Shown here one piece after another: positions 24,482 to 33,299 of a stretch of DNA of 64,000 bases. Numbering within the stretch: the first letter of the stretch is position 1; every line of letters begins with the position of its first letter. The position numbers and the translations under genes are program-made. Below the pieces are notes generated by a model. It was not told the DNA's origin. It did not search any database and saw nothing but the letters and a program-made list of their open reading frames with translations. The DNA is from Coprenecus sp949297365 (GTDB lineage Bacteria > Bacteroidota > Bacteroidia > Bacteroidales > UBA932): the NCBI GenBank assembly GCA_963931055.1, contig OZ006987.1, positions 682,001 to 746,000 of the forward strand. The letters are read 5' to 3'.

Positions 24482-25579
24482 ATGAGACCACGTATTAAGA
24501 GACCTTCCACCCGGGACGGGCATGAGGGTCAGCAGAAAGACTACAGAACAAACGACAGAACTCCATTCAGAGAAGGCAGCCGCCGTCCGGACAGGAAGTT
24601 TTCCGGCGACAGCAGACCGGAGCATCACAGAAGCCGTCCGGGGCAGGAGAACAGACCCACCAACAGCAGGCCCGCCAACGGCAGACCCGGACGGGACGGC
24701 AAGCCCGGATACGGCAGGAAGCCGGAAAGAGACAGCAGACCTGCCTTCAGAAACGGTAACGCCGGACAGGCCGGAAAAGGTTTCCAGCACAAAGTCAGGA
24801 CTGCGCACAGCAGACCCGCACAGGCACCGGCACAGCCTCAGCCTCTGAAAGAGAACGACGGACTGGTACGCCTCAACAAGTTCATAGCCAACTCCGGCAT
24901 CTGTTCCCGCAGGGAGGCTGACGAATACATCACAGCCGGACTGGTCACCGTCAACGGCAACGTGGTCACAGAGCTGGGCGTGAAGATCAGGCCCGAGGAG
25001 GACGATGTACGCTTCAACGGTGAGAGGCTGCGCGGAGAGAAGAAAGTCTATGTGCTGCTCAACAAGCCCAAGGACTTTGTCACCACCACCAGCGACCCCC
25101 ACGCCGAGAAGAATGTCATGCAGCTCATCAGCCGGGACCTGTGTCCCGAGAGGATATTTCCGGTAGGCCGTCTGGACCGCAGCACCACCGGAGTCCTGCT
25201 GCTCACCAACGACGGAGAGCTGGCCGAGAGGCTGACACATCCCTCTTACCAGAAGAAGAAGATATATCAGGTCACCCTGGACAAGAACGTAAAACAGGAG
25301 GACATGAACCGGCTCGTAGAAGGCGTGTCCCTTGAGGACGGCCCCGCATACGCGGACGAGGTGGCCTACAACGGGGACGACCGCAGCGTGGTCGGCATAG
25401 AGATTCACTCGGGCAGGAACCGCATTGTCAGACGCATGTTCGAGGCCCTCGGATACAAGGTACGCAAGCTGGACAGGGTATATTTCGCCGGCCTTACGAA
25501 GAAGAACCTGCGCCGCGGACAGTGGAGATTCCTCACTGAAGAGGAGGCCACCATGCTCAAACTCAACTTCTATGAGTAA
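24482..25579 (+). CDS. RsuA/RluB-family rRNA pseudouridine synthase with disordered N-terminal extension
   Basis: A 365-residue pseudouridine synthase. The catalytic part starts near residue 127: an S4 RNA-binding domain (LVRLNKFIANSGICSRREAD), then the synthase domain with the motif GRLDRSTTGVLLLTNDGELA, whose Asp is catalytic, and GRNRIVRRMFEALGYKVRKL. RluB modifies U2605 of 23S rRNA in E. coli; RluE/RsuA-type specificity is not excluded. The first 120 or so residues are Arg, Pro, Gly, Asn and Ser rich with no hydrophobic core, probably a disordered RNA-binding tail. The last codons overlap the start of era by 8 nt. Confidence 0.88.
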   Translation: MRPRIKRPSTRDGHEGQQKDYRTNDRTPFREGSRRPDRKFSGDSRPEHHRSRPGQENRPTNSRPANGRPGRDGKPGYGRKPERDSRPAFRNGNAGQAGKGFQHKVRTAHSRPAQAPAQPQPLKENDGLVRLNKFIANSGICSRREADEYITAGLVTVNGNVVTELGVKIRPEEDDVRFNGERLRGEKKVYVLLNKPKDFVTTTSDPHAEKNVMQLISRDLCPERIFPVGRLDRSTTGVLLLTNDGELAERLTHPSYQKKKIYQVTLDKNVKQEDMNRLVEGVSLEDGPAYADEVAYNGDDRSVVGIEIHSGRNRIVRRMFEALGYKVRKLDRVYFAGLTKKNLRRGQWRFLTEEEATMLKLNFYE

Positions 25580-26459
25580 CACCGCACCGCACCGCGCCGG
25601 ATTCGTCAACATCATCGGCAATCCCAACGTAGGCAAGTCCACCCTGATGAACGCCCTCGTAGGCGAGAGGCTGTCCATCATCACATCCAAGGCCCAGACT
25701 ACCCGGCACAGGATCATGGGCATAGTCAACGGAGAGGACTACCAGATAGTGTACTCCGACACCCCGGGCATCCTCAAGCCGGCTTATTCCCTGCAGGAGA
25801 ACATGATGGAGTACGTGGACACGGCCATAGGCGACGCCGACATCATCCTGTACGTGACCGACGTCGTGGAAAAGGGCGACAAGAACCGCAAGTACGTGGA
25901 CAGGCTGGCCAAAGTGACCTGTCCCGTACTCATAGTCATCAACAAGATAGACCTGAGCGACCAGAATACTGTATCGGAACTGGCCGCGCAATGGAGCAGG
26001 GAGGTACCCGACGCGGAGATATTCGCTGCTTCGGCCAAGGAGAAGTTCGGACTGGAGCCGATATTCGGCCGCATACTGGAGCTGCTGCCGGAAGGAGAAC
26101 CGTGGTACGACAAGGACTTCTTCACCGACCGCAACCTGCGCTTTTTCGCCTCGGAGATTATCCGCGAGAAGATACTCACCAACTACGACAAGGAGATTCC
26201 GTACTGCACCGAGGTGGTCATCGAGGAGTTCAGGGAGCATGAGGACCGCTACGACATCCGGGCTGTCATCAACGTCATGCGCGACTCGCAGAAAGGCATC
26301 CTGATAGGCTCACGCGGCTCGGCTCTGAAACGTATCGGCACCCAGGCCCGCATCGACATGGAGGAGTTTTTCCAGAAAAAAGTGTTCCTCCAGCTCTACG
26401 TGAAAGTAGACCCGCACTGGCGCGATGACAAGCGCAAGCTCGCCGCCTTCGGCTACTGA
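25572..26459 (+). CDS. era: GTPase Era
   Basis: Era is a ribosome-assembly GTPase that binds the 3' end of 16S rRNA. The 295-residue product starts at 25572, since the longer frame lies inside the previous gene. G1 is GNPNVGKST (residues 16-24), the switch segment is KAQTTRHRIMGI, G3 is DTPG, G4 is NKID and G5 is SAKE. The C-terminal KH domain has ILIGSRGSALKRIGTQAR. Overlap with the rluB-like gene suggests coupled translation of two ribosome-maturation factors. The stop overlaps by 7 nt the end of a small leftward reading frame. Confidence 0.96.
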   Translation: MSNTAPHRAGFVNIIGNPNVGKSTLMNALVGERLSIITSKAQTTRHRIMGIVNGEDYQIVYSDTPGILKPAYSLQENMMEYVDTAIGDADIILYVTDVVEKGDKNRKYVDRLAKVTCPVLIVINKIDLSDQNTVSELAAQWSREVPDAEIFAASAKEKFGLEPIFGRILELLPEGEPWYDKDFFTDRNLRFFASEIIREKILTNYDKEIPYCTEVVIEEFREHEDRYDIRAVINVMRDSQKGILIGSRGSALKRIGTQARIDMEEFFQKKVFLQLYVKVDPHWRDDKRKLAAFGY

Positions 26460-26677
26460 TAATCCTTCCACTTTCCCGGAATACGCAGATTGAAATCAGA
26501 TTGTTCAAGATGCACAACATCCGGCAGCAGGCACTGCTTGAAACGACTTTCATACTGCTTCAAATGTACAGGTCTGCTCATCCCGAATGAAGCCAGTTGA
26601 CGAATACTTATCACGTCATTATTGACCTCAATATCATGTATTTTGTCGACTGGACCCAGATTTCCGTCCAAGTTCAT
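26453..26677 (-). CDS. Short unidentified reading frame, possible gene remnant
   Basis: A 74-residue frame starting MNLDGNLGPVDKIHDIEVNN. It is preceded by AGGAGG 7-8 nt before the ATG, but strong Shine-Dalgarno sites are not a hallmark of this phylum. The composition looks protein-like (QLASFGMSRPVHLKQYESRF, then FNLRIPGKW), with codon choice richer in A/T than its neighbours, which hints at foreign origin or decay. I do not recognise the family. It could be the C-terminal remnant of a larger protein. Its end overlaps era by 7 nt. Confidence 0.3.
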   Translation of the reverse strand: MNLDGNLGPVDKIHDIEVNNDVISIRQLASFGMSRPVHLKQYESRFKQCLLPDVVHLEQSDFNLRIPGKWKDYQ

Positions 26678-27600
26678 AACCCCTCCTTGGCACCTACCCT
26701 GCGTCTCGTAGAAGCCAACTATCACTATAAAGCCAACCGCCACTATACATTTTAGTTATATTGCATTTTGCTGATTATTAAGATGTTCTGCTTTTGCAAG
26801 AATGTTAGATGCTGAGGATTCCGGCCTAAACAGGTGTTTTTACCGCCCCTTAACATTTTTCATAAAATGCAAAACCTAGTCAATCAGGAAGTTATAGCAT
26901 AACGAAAATGCATAGTGACGATATCTACGGGATGTATACGGGATAAGCGGCAGGCATGAAAGTGCTGCGGCATACTGGCAATGTGGCAGTATGCGATCTG
27001 CGCAGCGCGGAATGCCCTGAAGCGGCAGTCACATGACACCGGCAGAATTGCTCCTCACCATTGGCCGCAAGTATCCAGCTGCTCTCCAGTCCGTTGACCA
27101 TAAAGCACCAGTATTGTTGCTAACCTACTGTCAATCAGCAATTACCGAAAGTGTCGTTTGCGGTATGGTCTGTTTTTTCAGGCCATAGAGCCGCCACGCT
27201 AGAGGTATAAGTCTGGGAATCAGTGTGTTAATAAACCACAGGAGCTTTATGGGTGACTCACCGCAGCACGCCTCGAAACGCGATATTTCCTACGCCTCCA
27301 GACAGTCCGACCGTACCTCAAATACAGCACGTCTGGAAGACCCCATATCCGACCGCGCCAGGGGATGGGCTACAACAACGGAACAGTCATAGGCCCGGCA
27401 GGCCGACATATCCGGATTGCATCGGAGGATGGCTTTCCCAGCAGGCACGTCGGTCTATATCATACCCGCGATGGATCAGAACGCAATCCGGGCAGGAATT
27501 CAAATACTGCGTGCAGCCAGATCAAAACAAAGGAAGTCGGTTTGCGGATAACGACAATAGTTTTTTCATAAAGAAAACGAAAGAATTGTATCCAATATTT
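26678..27600. other. Gene-poor gap with hairpins before parC
   Basis: No convincing gene is seen in about 0.9 kb. The sequence contains small hairpins (CATACTG 26971-26977 with CAGTATG 26987-26993) and a larger one around 27160-27185 (TATGGTCTGTTTTTT...AGGCCATA). The latter closely resembles, in inverted orientation, the hairpin at 31060-31093. Short open frames between 27250 and 27560 have no recognisable motif. The region looks like decayed mobile or repetitive DNA. Confidence 0.45.
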
Positions 27601-27604
27601 TTAA

Positions 27605-27612
27605 TATCTTTG
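27605..27612 (+). promoter_or_regulatory. Promoter -7 box for parC
   Basis: TATCTTTG matches TAnnTTTG, 11 nt before the ATG at 27624, giving a very short leader. A TTG triplet lies 16 nt upstream of it, shorter than the usual 19-21 nt spacing. Confidence 0.6.
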
Positions 27613-27623
27613 CCAGTTGAAAA

Positions 27624-30434
27624 ATGAAATTCAAGATGAGCAGAGAAGACGAAGAAATAGACGACGCAGTGGTGGAAGAGACCGGGGAAGACTCCTCCGG
27701 TTCCGGCAAATTCGACAAGGTCATATCCGACGGCACGAAGAAATACAAGCTCTCGGGCATGTACCGGGAGTGGTTTCTGGACTATGCCTCCTACGTCATA
27801 CTGGAGAGAGCCGTCCCGCATATCGAGGACGGTCTGAAACCGGTGCAGAGAAGGATTCTCCACGTGATGAAGGTCATGGACGACGGCCGCAAGAACAAGG
27901 TGGCCAGTCTGGTCGGAGAAGCCATGAAGTACCATCCCCACGGTGATGCCTCCATCAAGGACGCCCTCGTCCAGCTCGGACAGAAAGACCTGCTCATCGA
28001 CTGTCAGGGTAACTGGGGCAATATCCTCACCGGAGACCCTGCGGCTGCAGGCAGGTACATCGAGGCCCGCCTGACTCCGTTCGCCAACGAGGTACTGTTC
28101 AATCCCAAGCTCACCGAGTGGGTCAACTCCTACGACGGCCGCAACAAGGAGCCGGTCAACCTGCCGGTCAAGTTCCCGCTGCTGCTGGCCCAGGGCTCCG
28201 AGGGCATCGCTGTCGGTCTGGCCTGCAAGATCCTGCCGCACAACTTCAACGAGCTCATAGACGCGTCCATAGCCGTACTCAAGGGAGAGGAGTTCAATCT
28301 CGAGCCCGACTTCCCCACCGGCGGCTACGCCGACACATCGGCCTACAACCGGGGCCTGCGCGGAGGCCGGGTAAGGGTCCGCGCCAATATCCAGAAAGTC
28401 AACAAGAATACCCTTGTCATCTCCGAGATTCCCTATGGGACCACCACCGGAGACCTCATCGACTCCATACTGAAGGCCAACGACAAGGGCAAGATCAAGA
28501 TACGCAAGATAGACGACAACACGGCCGAGCACGCCGAGATAGTCATCCAGCTCTACAACGACACGTCTCCGGACAAGACCATCGATGCCCTCTACGCCTG
28601 CACCGACTGCGAGATAAGCCTGTCCCCCAACACCTGTGTGATCAAGGACAAGAAGCCGCAGTTCCTGGGAGTGGACGACATCCTGCGCGACAACACCGAG
28701 CGCACCAAGGAACTGATGCGCAGAGAGCTTACGATACGCCTGGAAGAAGTCGAGACCGAATGGCACTACACCTCGCTTGAGAAAATATTTTTCGAGAACA
28801 GGGTCTACAAAGTGCTGGAGAACGATGCCCGCACCTGGGAGAAGCAGCTCGCCGAGGTCAAGACCACCATGCAGGGTTTCCAGCACCTGCTGCGGAAGGA
28901 GATTACGGACGACGACATCCTGCGCCTGGTGGAGAAGCCCGTCAAGAAGATATCCAAGTTCGACATCAAGGTCGTGACCGACAAGATCAAGGCCATAGAG
29001 AAGAAAGAGGCCGAGCTCCGCTACAACCTGGAGCATCTGACCGAATACTGCATCAGTTATTTTACCGCCTTAAAGGACAAATACGGCAGTCTGCACCCCC
29101 GCAGGACCAAGATCACATCTTTCGAGAACATCGAGGTCTCCAAGGTGGTGGCCTCCAACGCAAAACTCTACATCAACCGTTCCGAAGGCTTCATCGGCAC
29201 CTCCGCCAAGAAGATAGAAGAGGCGGAGTTCGTCTGCGACTGCTCCGACATAGACGAGATTATCGTCTTCCTCAAGGACGGACGGTACACCCTCCGCAAG
29301 ATTACCGACAAGCAGTTCGTGGAGAAGAACATCATACATGCTGCGGTATTCAAGAGAGGTGACACCAGAACCGTCTACAATGCCATATACCGGGACGGAA
29401 AGGACGGTTACATGCTGGTCAAGAGATTCTCCGTGCCCAGCATCATCCGCGACCGCTGGTACGACCTCACCAAAGGCACTCCCGGCTCCATGGTGTACTG
29501 GTTCACAGCCAACCCCAACGGAGAGGCCGAGACCGTCAAGATATATCTCCGCAACCGGCAGAAACTCAAAAAGCTGATACTGGATTTCGACTTCGCGTCA
29601 CTGGCCATCAAGGGCCGCGGCTCGATGGGCAACATAGTCACCAAGCATCCAGTTCAGAAGATACTCCTCAAGGCGTCGGGCGTATCCACCATCGGCGGCA
29701 AGCAGATGTGGTTCGACCATGACATAGACCGCCTCAACGAGGACGGACGCGGAGAGCTGCTGGGCGAGTTCAGGGGCGACGAGCACATCCTGGCCGTATG
29801 CAGGGACGGCTCGTTCTACACCACCGGTCTGGACCTGAGCACCCGGTTCCAGGGCGACCTGCTGAAAGTGGAGAAATTTGACCCGGAGAAAATATACACG
29901 GCCATATACTGGGACAAGGCCTCGGGTTACTACTACATCAAGCGTTTCTGCTTCGAGCTGAGCGACAACACCTCGCAGAACTTCATACCTGTGGACGAAG
30001 GGGCCCGCCTGGTAGATGTATCCGAAGACCGCTGGCCGTCGGTCAAAGTGGAATTCATCCCCTCCGGCAACAAGCCCAAGGAGCCTGCCGTCATCGACGC
30101 CGGGGAATTTATCGGGGTCAAGAGTTTCCGGGCCAAAGGCAAGAGAGCCGGCGAGAAGATAGCCTCCATCGCATTCGGCGAGCCGCTGGTCAAAGAGACC
30201 GAAGAAGAGGAGGAAGAGCCGGTCTACTCTCTGGATCTGCCGGACGAAGACACCTCCGCGCTTACTGACAGCCCGACACCGCAATCTGTTTCCGACAGCA
30301 CGGATACCCCGGACACACCTTCCGGTGACAACTCCGGACACAGAGCCGGCGAAGTCGTAGAACTGAATATTGACCTGTCTCCATCCAACGGCAGCACAGA
30401 CTACCATGACGACGATGAACCCACCCTGTTCTAA
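27624..30434 (+). CDS. parC: DNA topoisomerase IV subunit A
   Basis: ParC cuts and rejoins DNA to unlink daughter chromosomes, acting with ParE. The 936-residue product has a breakage-reunion domain with YVILERAVPHIEDGLKPVQR, the quinolone-pocket segment KYHPHGDASIKDAL and the active-site Tyr145 in AAAGRYIEARL. A coiled-coil region (about 440-500) follows, then a beta-propeller-like C-terminal domain and a Glu/Asp/Pro/Thr-rich tail (about 860-936). The segment LDYASYVILERAVPHIEDGL is the Bacteroidota ParC form rather than GyrA, and no GyrA box is evident. parE is not in the window. aroK follows 12 nt downstream. Confidence 0.88.
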   Translation: MKFKMSREDEEIDDAVVEETGEDSSGSGKFDKVISDGTKKYKLSGMYREWFLDYASYVILERAVPHIEDGLKPVQRRILHVMKVMDDGRKNKVASLVGEAMKYHPHGDASIKDALVQLGQKDLLIDCQGNWGNILTGDPAAAGRYIEARLTPFANEVLFNPKLTEWVNSYDGRNKEPVNLPVKFPLLLAQGSEGIAVGLACKILPHNFNELIDASIAVLKGEEFNLEPDFPTGGYADTSAYNRGLRGGRVRVRANIQKVNKNTLVISEIPYGTTTGDLIDSILKANDKGKIKIRKIDDNTAEHAEIVIQLYNDTSPDKTIDALYACTDCEISLSPNTCVIKDKKPQFLGVDDILRDNTERTKELMRRELTIRLEEVETEWHYTSLEKIFFENRVYKVLENDARTWEKQLAEVKTTMQGFQHLLRKEITDDDILRLVEKPVKKISKFDIKVVTDKIKAIEKKEAELRYNLEHLTEYCISYFTALKDKYGSLHPRRTKITSFENIEVSKVVASNAKLYINRSEGFIGTSAKKIEEAEFVCDCSDIDEIIVFLKDGRYTLRKITDKQFVEKNIIHAAVFKRGDTRTVYNAIYRDGKDGYMLVKRFSVPSIIRDRWYDLTKGTPGSMVYWFTANPNGEAETVKIYLRNRQKLKKLILDFDFASLAIKGRGSMGNIVTKHPVQKILLKASGVSTIGGKQMWFDHDIDRLNEDGRGELLGEFRGDEHILAVCRDGSFYTTGLDLSTRFQGDLLKVEKFDPEKIYTAIYWDKASGYYYIKRFCFELSDNTSQNFIPVDEGARLVDVSEDRWPSVKVEFIPSGNKPKEPAVIDAGEFIGVKSFRAKGKRAGEKIASIAFGEPLVKETEEEEEEPVYSLDLPDEDTSALTDSPTPQSVSDSTDTPDTPSGDNSGHRAGEVVELNIDLSPSNGSTDYHDDDEPTLF

Positions 30435-30446
30435 CTCCTTTCCGGT

Positions 30447-30944
30447 ATGATTATTTCCCTTATAGGTTTTATGGCGGCCGGCAAGACGACTATGGGCCGG
30501 GAACTTTCCGCCAAGCTGGGTGCGCCGCTGATTGACACAGACGCCTACATAGAAGAGCGGGAAGGCAAGACCGTCTCCGAAATCTTCGCAGCAGAAGGTG
30601 AGTCCGGTTTCCGCCGCATCGAGGAAGAATGCCTGGAGGACATCCTGGAAGAGCATATCTCGCAGCATCCCGAGACTCTTGAAGACATGACGCGCTGCAC
30701 CCTGGTACTGTCCCTGGGCGGCGGCATCGTCACTACCCCCGGCTGCCGCAACCTGATATCCCGCTTCACCTACTGCGTCTACGTAAAGACCGACATCGAC
30801 ACCATCCTGGACCGCCTCTCCAAGGACACCGGTGGACGCACCCTCCTGGAGAACCGCGGCGACGCCTCACTGCGGCAGGTCATCGAGCGCCTGTACAAAG
30901 AGCGGGAGCCCCTCTACGAAGCCCTCGCCCGCACCACCGTCTGA
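30447..30944 (+). CDS. aroK: Shikimate kinase
   Basis: AroK phosphorylates shikimate at the 3-OH, step five of the chorismate pathway. The 165-residue product has the P-loop GFMAAGKTT (residues 7-15), the magnesium/shikimate motif DTDAYIEEREGKTVSEIF, the substrate arginine in GESGFRRIEEE and the GGGI loop (LSLGGGIVTTPG). The lid segment has LEN preceded by TGGRTL. Length is normal. Shikimate dehydrogenase lies 0.6 kb away on the other strand (31530-32447), so two pathway steps are close but in separate units. Confidence 0.93.
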   Translation: MIISLIGFMAAGKTTMGRELSAKLGAPLIDTDAYIEEREGKTVSEIFAAEGESGFRRIEEECLEDILEEHISQHPETLEDMTRCTLVLSLGGGIVTTPGCRNLISRFTYCVYVKTDIDTILDRLSKDTGGRTLLENRGDASLRQVIERLYKEREPLYEALARTTV

Positions 30945-31525
30945 CACCTGACTTCATTACCTCATTCCATTCCATGGCATTCCATCCCATTTCTTCCACC
31001 ACGAAGCACTTCCCGTTTTCCCATCTCTCATATTATCAATTACTTACCACAACTTAACCTGCGCTATGGCCTCAAAAAACAGACCATAGCGCACCCTACC
31101 ATACCTCATATCACTAATAATCAATATCTTACTAAAAAGCCCTGCTTTATACCTTTTCCAACCAACACAACTCGGGAACAGTAAACGAAAACACAAGCTA
31201 GAAACCGCGTATCTCCCTGCTGAGGGACATATATGCAGAAAGCCAGTTACTGCGCCAGGACAAATCCCCATTGAATCTATTGACGCAGGACAATTTTCTT
31301 AAAGTTCGTCAAACCCGACTTTTTGAACAGGCGGTGCGATGCGGATATTAAGACTCCTGAATATCAAGGTATTAGCTCACAGCATTGCACATTTGGGTAC
31401 TTTCAAACATGGTCAAATGTGCAGTGTGTTTTGTAACCGGCTGAAAATCAAGGATGATGTTTATAAGGCGCACCGCCACTTCCAGTTTCGCGGATAAACT
31501 TTAAACCGGATACGTAGAAATACAC
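30945..31525. other. Gene-poor gap with hairpins between aroK and aroE
   Basis: No gene is seen. The gap holds a perfect 10-bp inverted repeat, TGCGCTATGG (31060-31069) with CCATAGCGCA (31084-31093), around an A-rich loop. It also holds a second hairpin, CATTGCACATTTG (31383-31395) with CAAATGTGCAGTG (31414-31426, one mismatch). A run of ATTCC-like short repeats lies at about 30962-30996. These features suggest remnants of small mobile elements. Confidence 0.5.
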
Positions 31526-31529
31526 GTTG

Positions 31530-32447
31530 TCAAATATCCGGGCCGAGGACGATGCGGTAGGTGGCGAGGGCCTGGAGACGGAGCCAGACAAGGCCGGAGA
31601 TGTAGCGGCGGCAGAGGATTCTGTCCAGACAGGGAGACTTGTAGGAAGCTTCCAGGATCAGCTTATCTGCGAAGATATCCGGCTGGCCGCCCGGAAGACT
31701 GCGGAGAATCTCCTCCGGGCCAGGACCCGGCAAGGCATTGATCACCACATCGGAATCCATTATCGCCGAGACCGTATCCGCCAAACCCATAGCCGTCACA
31801 TGTCCCGGCCTTTCTGACCGGGTATCCGGGATATACCGGTTGAACTGGCTGAGATGCGAGGCAAAAGCCTGTGCGCGGCTGAGGGTACGGTTGCAGATGC
31901 AGACCTGCATACCGGCCATATACGCCGCAGCCGCAGCTGCCTTACCGGCTCCGCCACAGCCGAGCACCAGCACCCTGATACGGCTGGCAAGTCCGGGGAA
32001 CTCATCGCGCAGAATCTCCATTACCGCCTCATAGTCCGTATTGTACGCCACTATGCTCTCACGTTCGCCGTTGAGTCCGGCCAATGACTGTGAATCCGCA
32101 CCGGATACGGAATCGCATACGGTAAAGCGGCTTTTCATCAGCAGGTTGGAGGCCTGGCAGAGCCCGGCTGAACGGTCGCGGACATCTGCTGCGCGGAATG
32201 CCTCCTCCTTGAACGGAGTGGTGACATTGACTGCCACATAGTCCCGCAGAAATGCGGCGTATGCGTCGGGAAAACTATCGCGCTCTATCAGGTCGTAGTT
32301 CCAGTGCTGCAATATATCCGGCCTGTCGGCGAAATACTCCCGGAAGAGCGCGGGACTCTGGCTATGCCCGATCGGATTGCCGATAAGGCCTATCCGCAGA
32401 CGGTCTGCGGGGAAAGGGACAGAGCTGTGGGATGTGTAGTGTGTCAT
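31530..32447 (-). CDS. aroE: Shikimate dehydrogenase
   Basis: AroE reduces 3-dehydroshikimate to shikimate with NADPH. The 305-residue product has the substrate site GLIGNPIGHSQSPALFREYF, the catalytic Lys in VNVTTPFKEEAF, the AYNTDYEAV motif and the dinucleotide loop VLGCGGAGKAAAAAAYMAG followed by CNRTLSRA. It is somewhat longer than common AroE proteins (about 270-290), with a short polar N-terminus. It follows the trmH-like gene by 18 nt and ends the leftward lysS-trmH-aroE unit. Confidence 0.9.
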   Translation of the reverse strand: MTHYTSHSSVPFPADRLRIGLIGNPIGHSQSPALFREYFADRPDILQHWNYDLIERDSFPDAYAAFLRDYVAVNVTTPFKEEAFRAADVRDRSAGLCQASNLLMKSRFTVCDSVSGADSQSLAGLNGERESIVAYNTDYEAVMEILRDEFPGLASRIRVLVLGCGGAGKAAAAAAYMAGMQVCICNRTLSRAQAFASHLSQFNRYIPDTRSERPGHVTAMGLADTVSAIMDSDVVINALPGPGPEEILRSLPGGQPDIFADKLILEASYKSPCLDRILCRRYISGLVWLRLQALATYRIVLGPDI

Positions 32448-32465
32448 GGACTGTCCAGTGAAAGA

Positions 32466-33299
32466 TCAGAGGTTGCGGAGCGAGTCGGAAGTGCGGCGCT
32501 GGCGAAGGGCCTCGTAACAGAGGACGGCCATAGAGGCAGAGACGTTGAGCGAATCAATGCTGCCCAGCATGGGGATGCGGATATGGGCATCGGCGGCCTG
32601 TCTCCAGATATCGGACAGTCCTTCAGCCTCAGTGCCGAAGACCAGGGCTGTCGGGCGGGTCATGTCGGTGTCGTAGTACAGCTCCGAGTCCTGCAGCTGG
32701 GCGGTAAGGATGCTGATGCTACGGTCCTTGAGCCAGGCAATGGCTTCCGCTGATGTACATACGGCGATATTGCGGGTAAATACTCCGCCGAGACTGGCAC
32801 GGATCAGGTTGGGATTGTAGAGGTCGGTGTGCGGGTCGCAGAGCAGTACGGCCGAGACTCCGGAGGCGTCGGCGGTGCGGAGCATAGCCCCGAGGTTGCC
32901 GGGCTTCTCCACGGACTCTACGACTACGATCAGGGGATTGTCTCCGAGGCCATTGCTGTCCAGAGCCTCCAGCGAGCGGTCCTGCGCACTGCCGCAGACC
33001 ACTGCGAGAAGTCCCTCGGTGCTGCCCCGGTAGGCCATTTTCCCATACACGGCTTCGGACACCTCGAATATCCTCACTTCTTCGGAAGGAATGGGAAAGT
33101 GCCGGCAGAGCGCCGGACAATAGAACACCGACCGGAGACGGAAACCGCTCTCCACGCAGCGTTCCACTTCCCGCCTGCCCTCCACGACAAACAGCCCCTT
33201 CTCCCGACGGAGAGAGGAGCTGCTCTGAAGGGCCGTCACCTCCTTGACCTTGGGGTTCTGGAGGGAGGTTATGGTCTCAATGCTACTTTTCATTGTCAT
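32466..33299 (-). CDS. TrmH/SpoU-family RNA 2'-O-methyltransferase
   Basis: A 277-residue SAM-dependent ribose methyltransferase with the trefoil-knot SpoU fold. An N-terminal L30e-like RNA-binding domain (about residues 10-100, LFVVEGRREVERCVESGFRL) precedes the catalytic domain, with NPLIVVVESVEKPGNLGAML (motif 1, Asn and Arg region nearby), LVFGTEAEGLSDIW (motif 2) and MLGSIDSLNVSASMAVLCYE (motif 3). The target, tRNA or 23S rRNA, cannot be told from sequence. Its start overlaps the 3' end of lysS by 17 nt; an in-frame ATG at 33293 is an alternative. Confidence 0.88.
   Translation of the reverse strand: MTMKSSIETITSLQNPKVKEVTALQSSSSLRREKGLFVVEGRREVERCVESGFRLRSVFYCPALCRHFPIPSEEVRIFEVSEAVYGKMAYRGSTEGLLAVVCGSAQDRSLEALDSNGLGDNPLIVVVESVEKPGNLGAMLRTADASGVSAVLLCDPHTDLYNPNLIRASLGGVFTRNIAVCTSAEAIAWLKDRSISILTAQLQDSELYYDTDMTRPTALVFGTEAEGLSDIWRQAADAHIRIPMLGSIDSLNVSASMAVLCYEALRQRRTSDSLRNL

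Noticed and set aside
27253..27627. A 124-codon open frame just before parC
   Set aside because: Pro/Arg/Thr-rich composition without motifs, overlapping the parC promoter and start. Other frames in the same stretch look equally open.
27522..29036. A 504-codon open frame antisense to parC
   Set aside because: It overlaps the conserved ParC catalytic domain, and its product has no recognisable domain.
31044..31271. A 75-codon leftward open frame in the aroK-aroE gap
   Set aside because: It spans a perfect inverted repeat, has no motif and uses an unremarkable start; it is more likely a chance frame.
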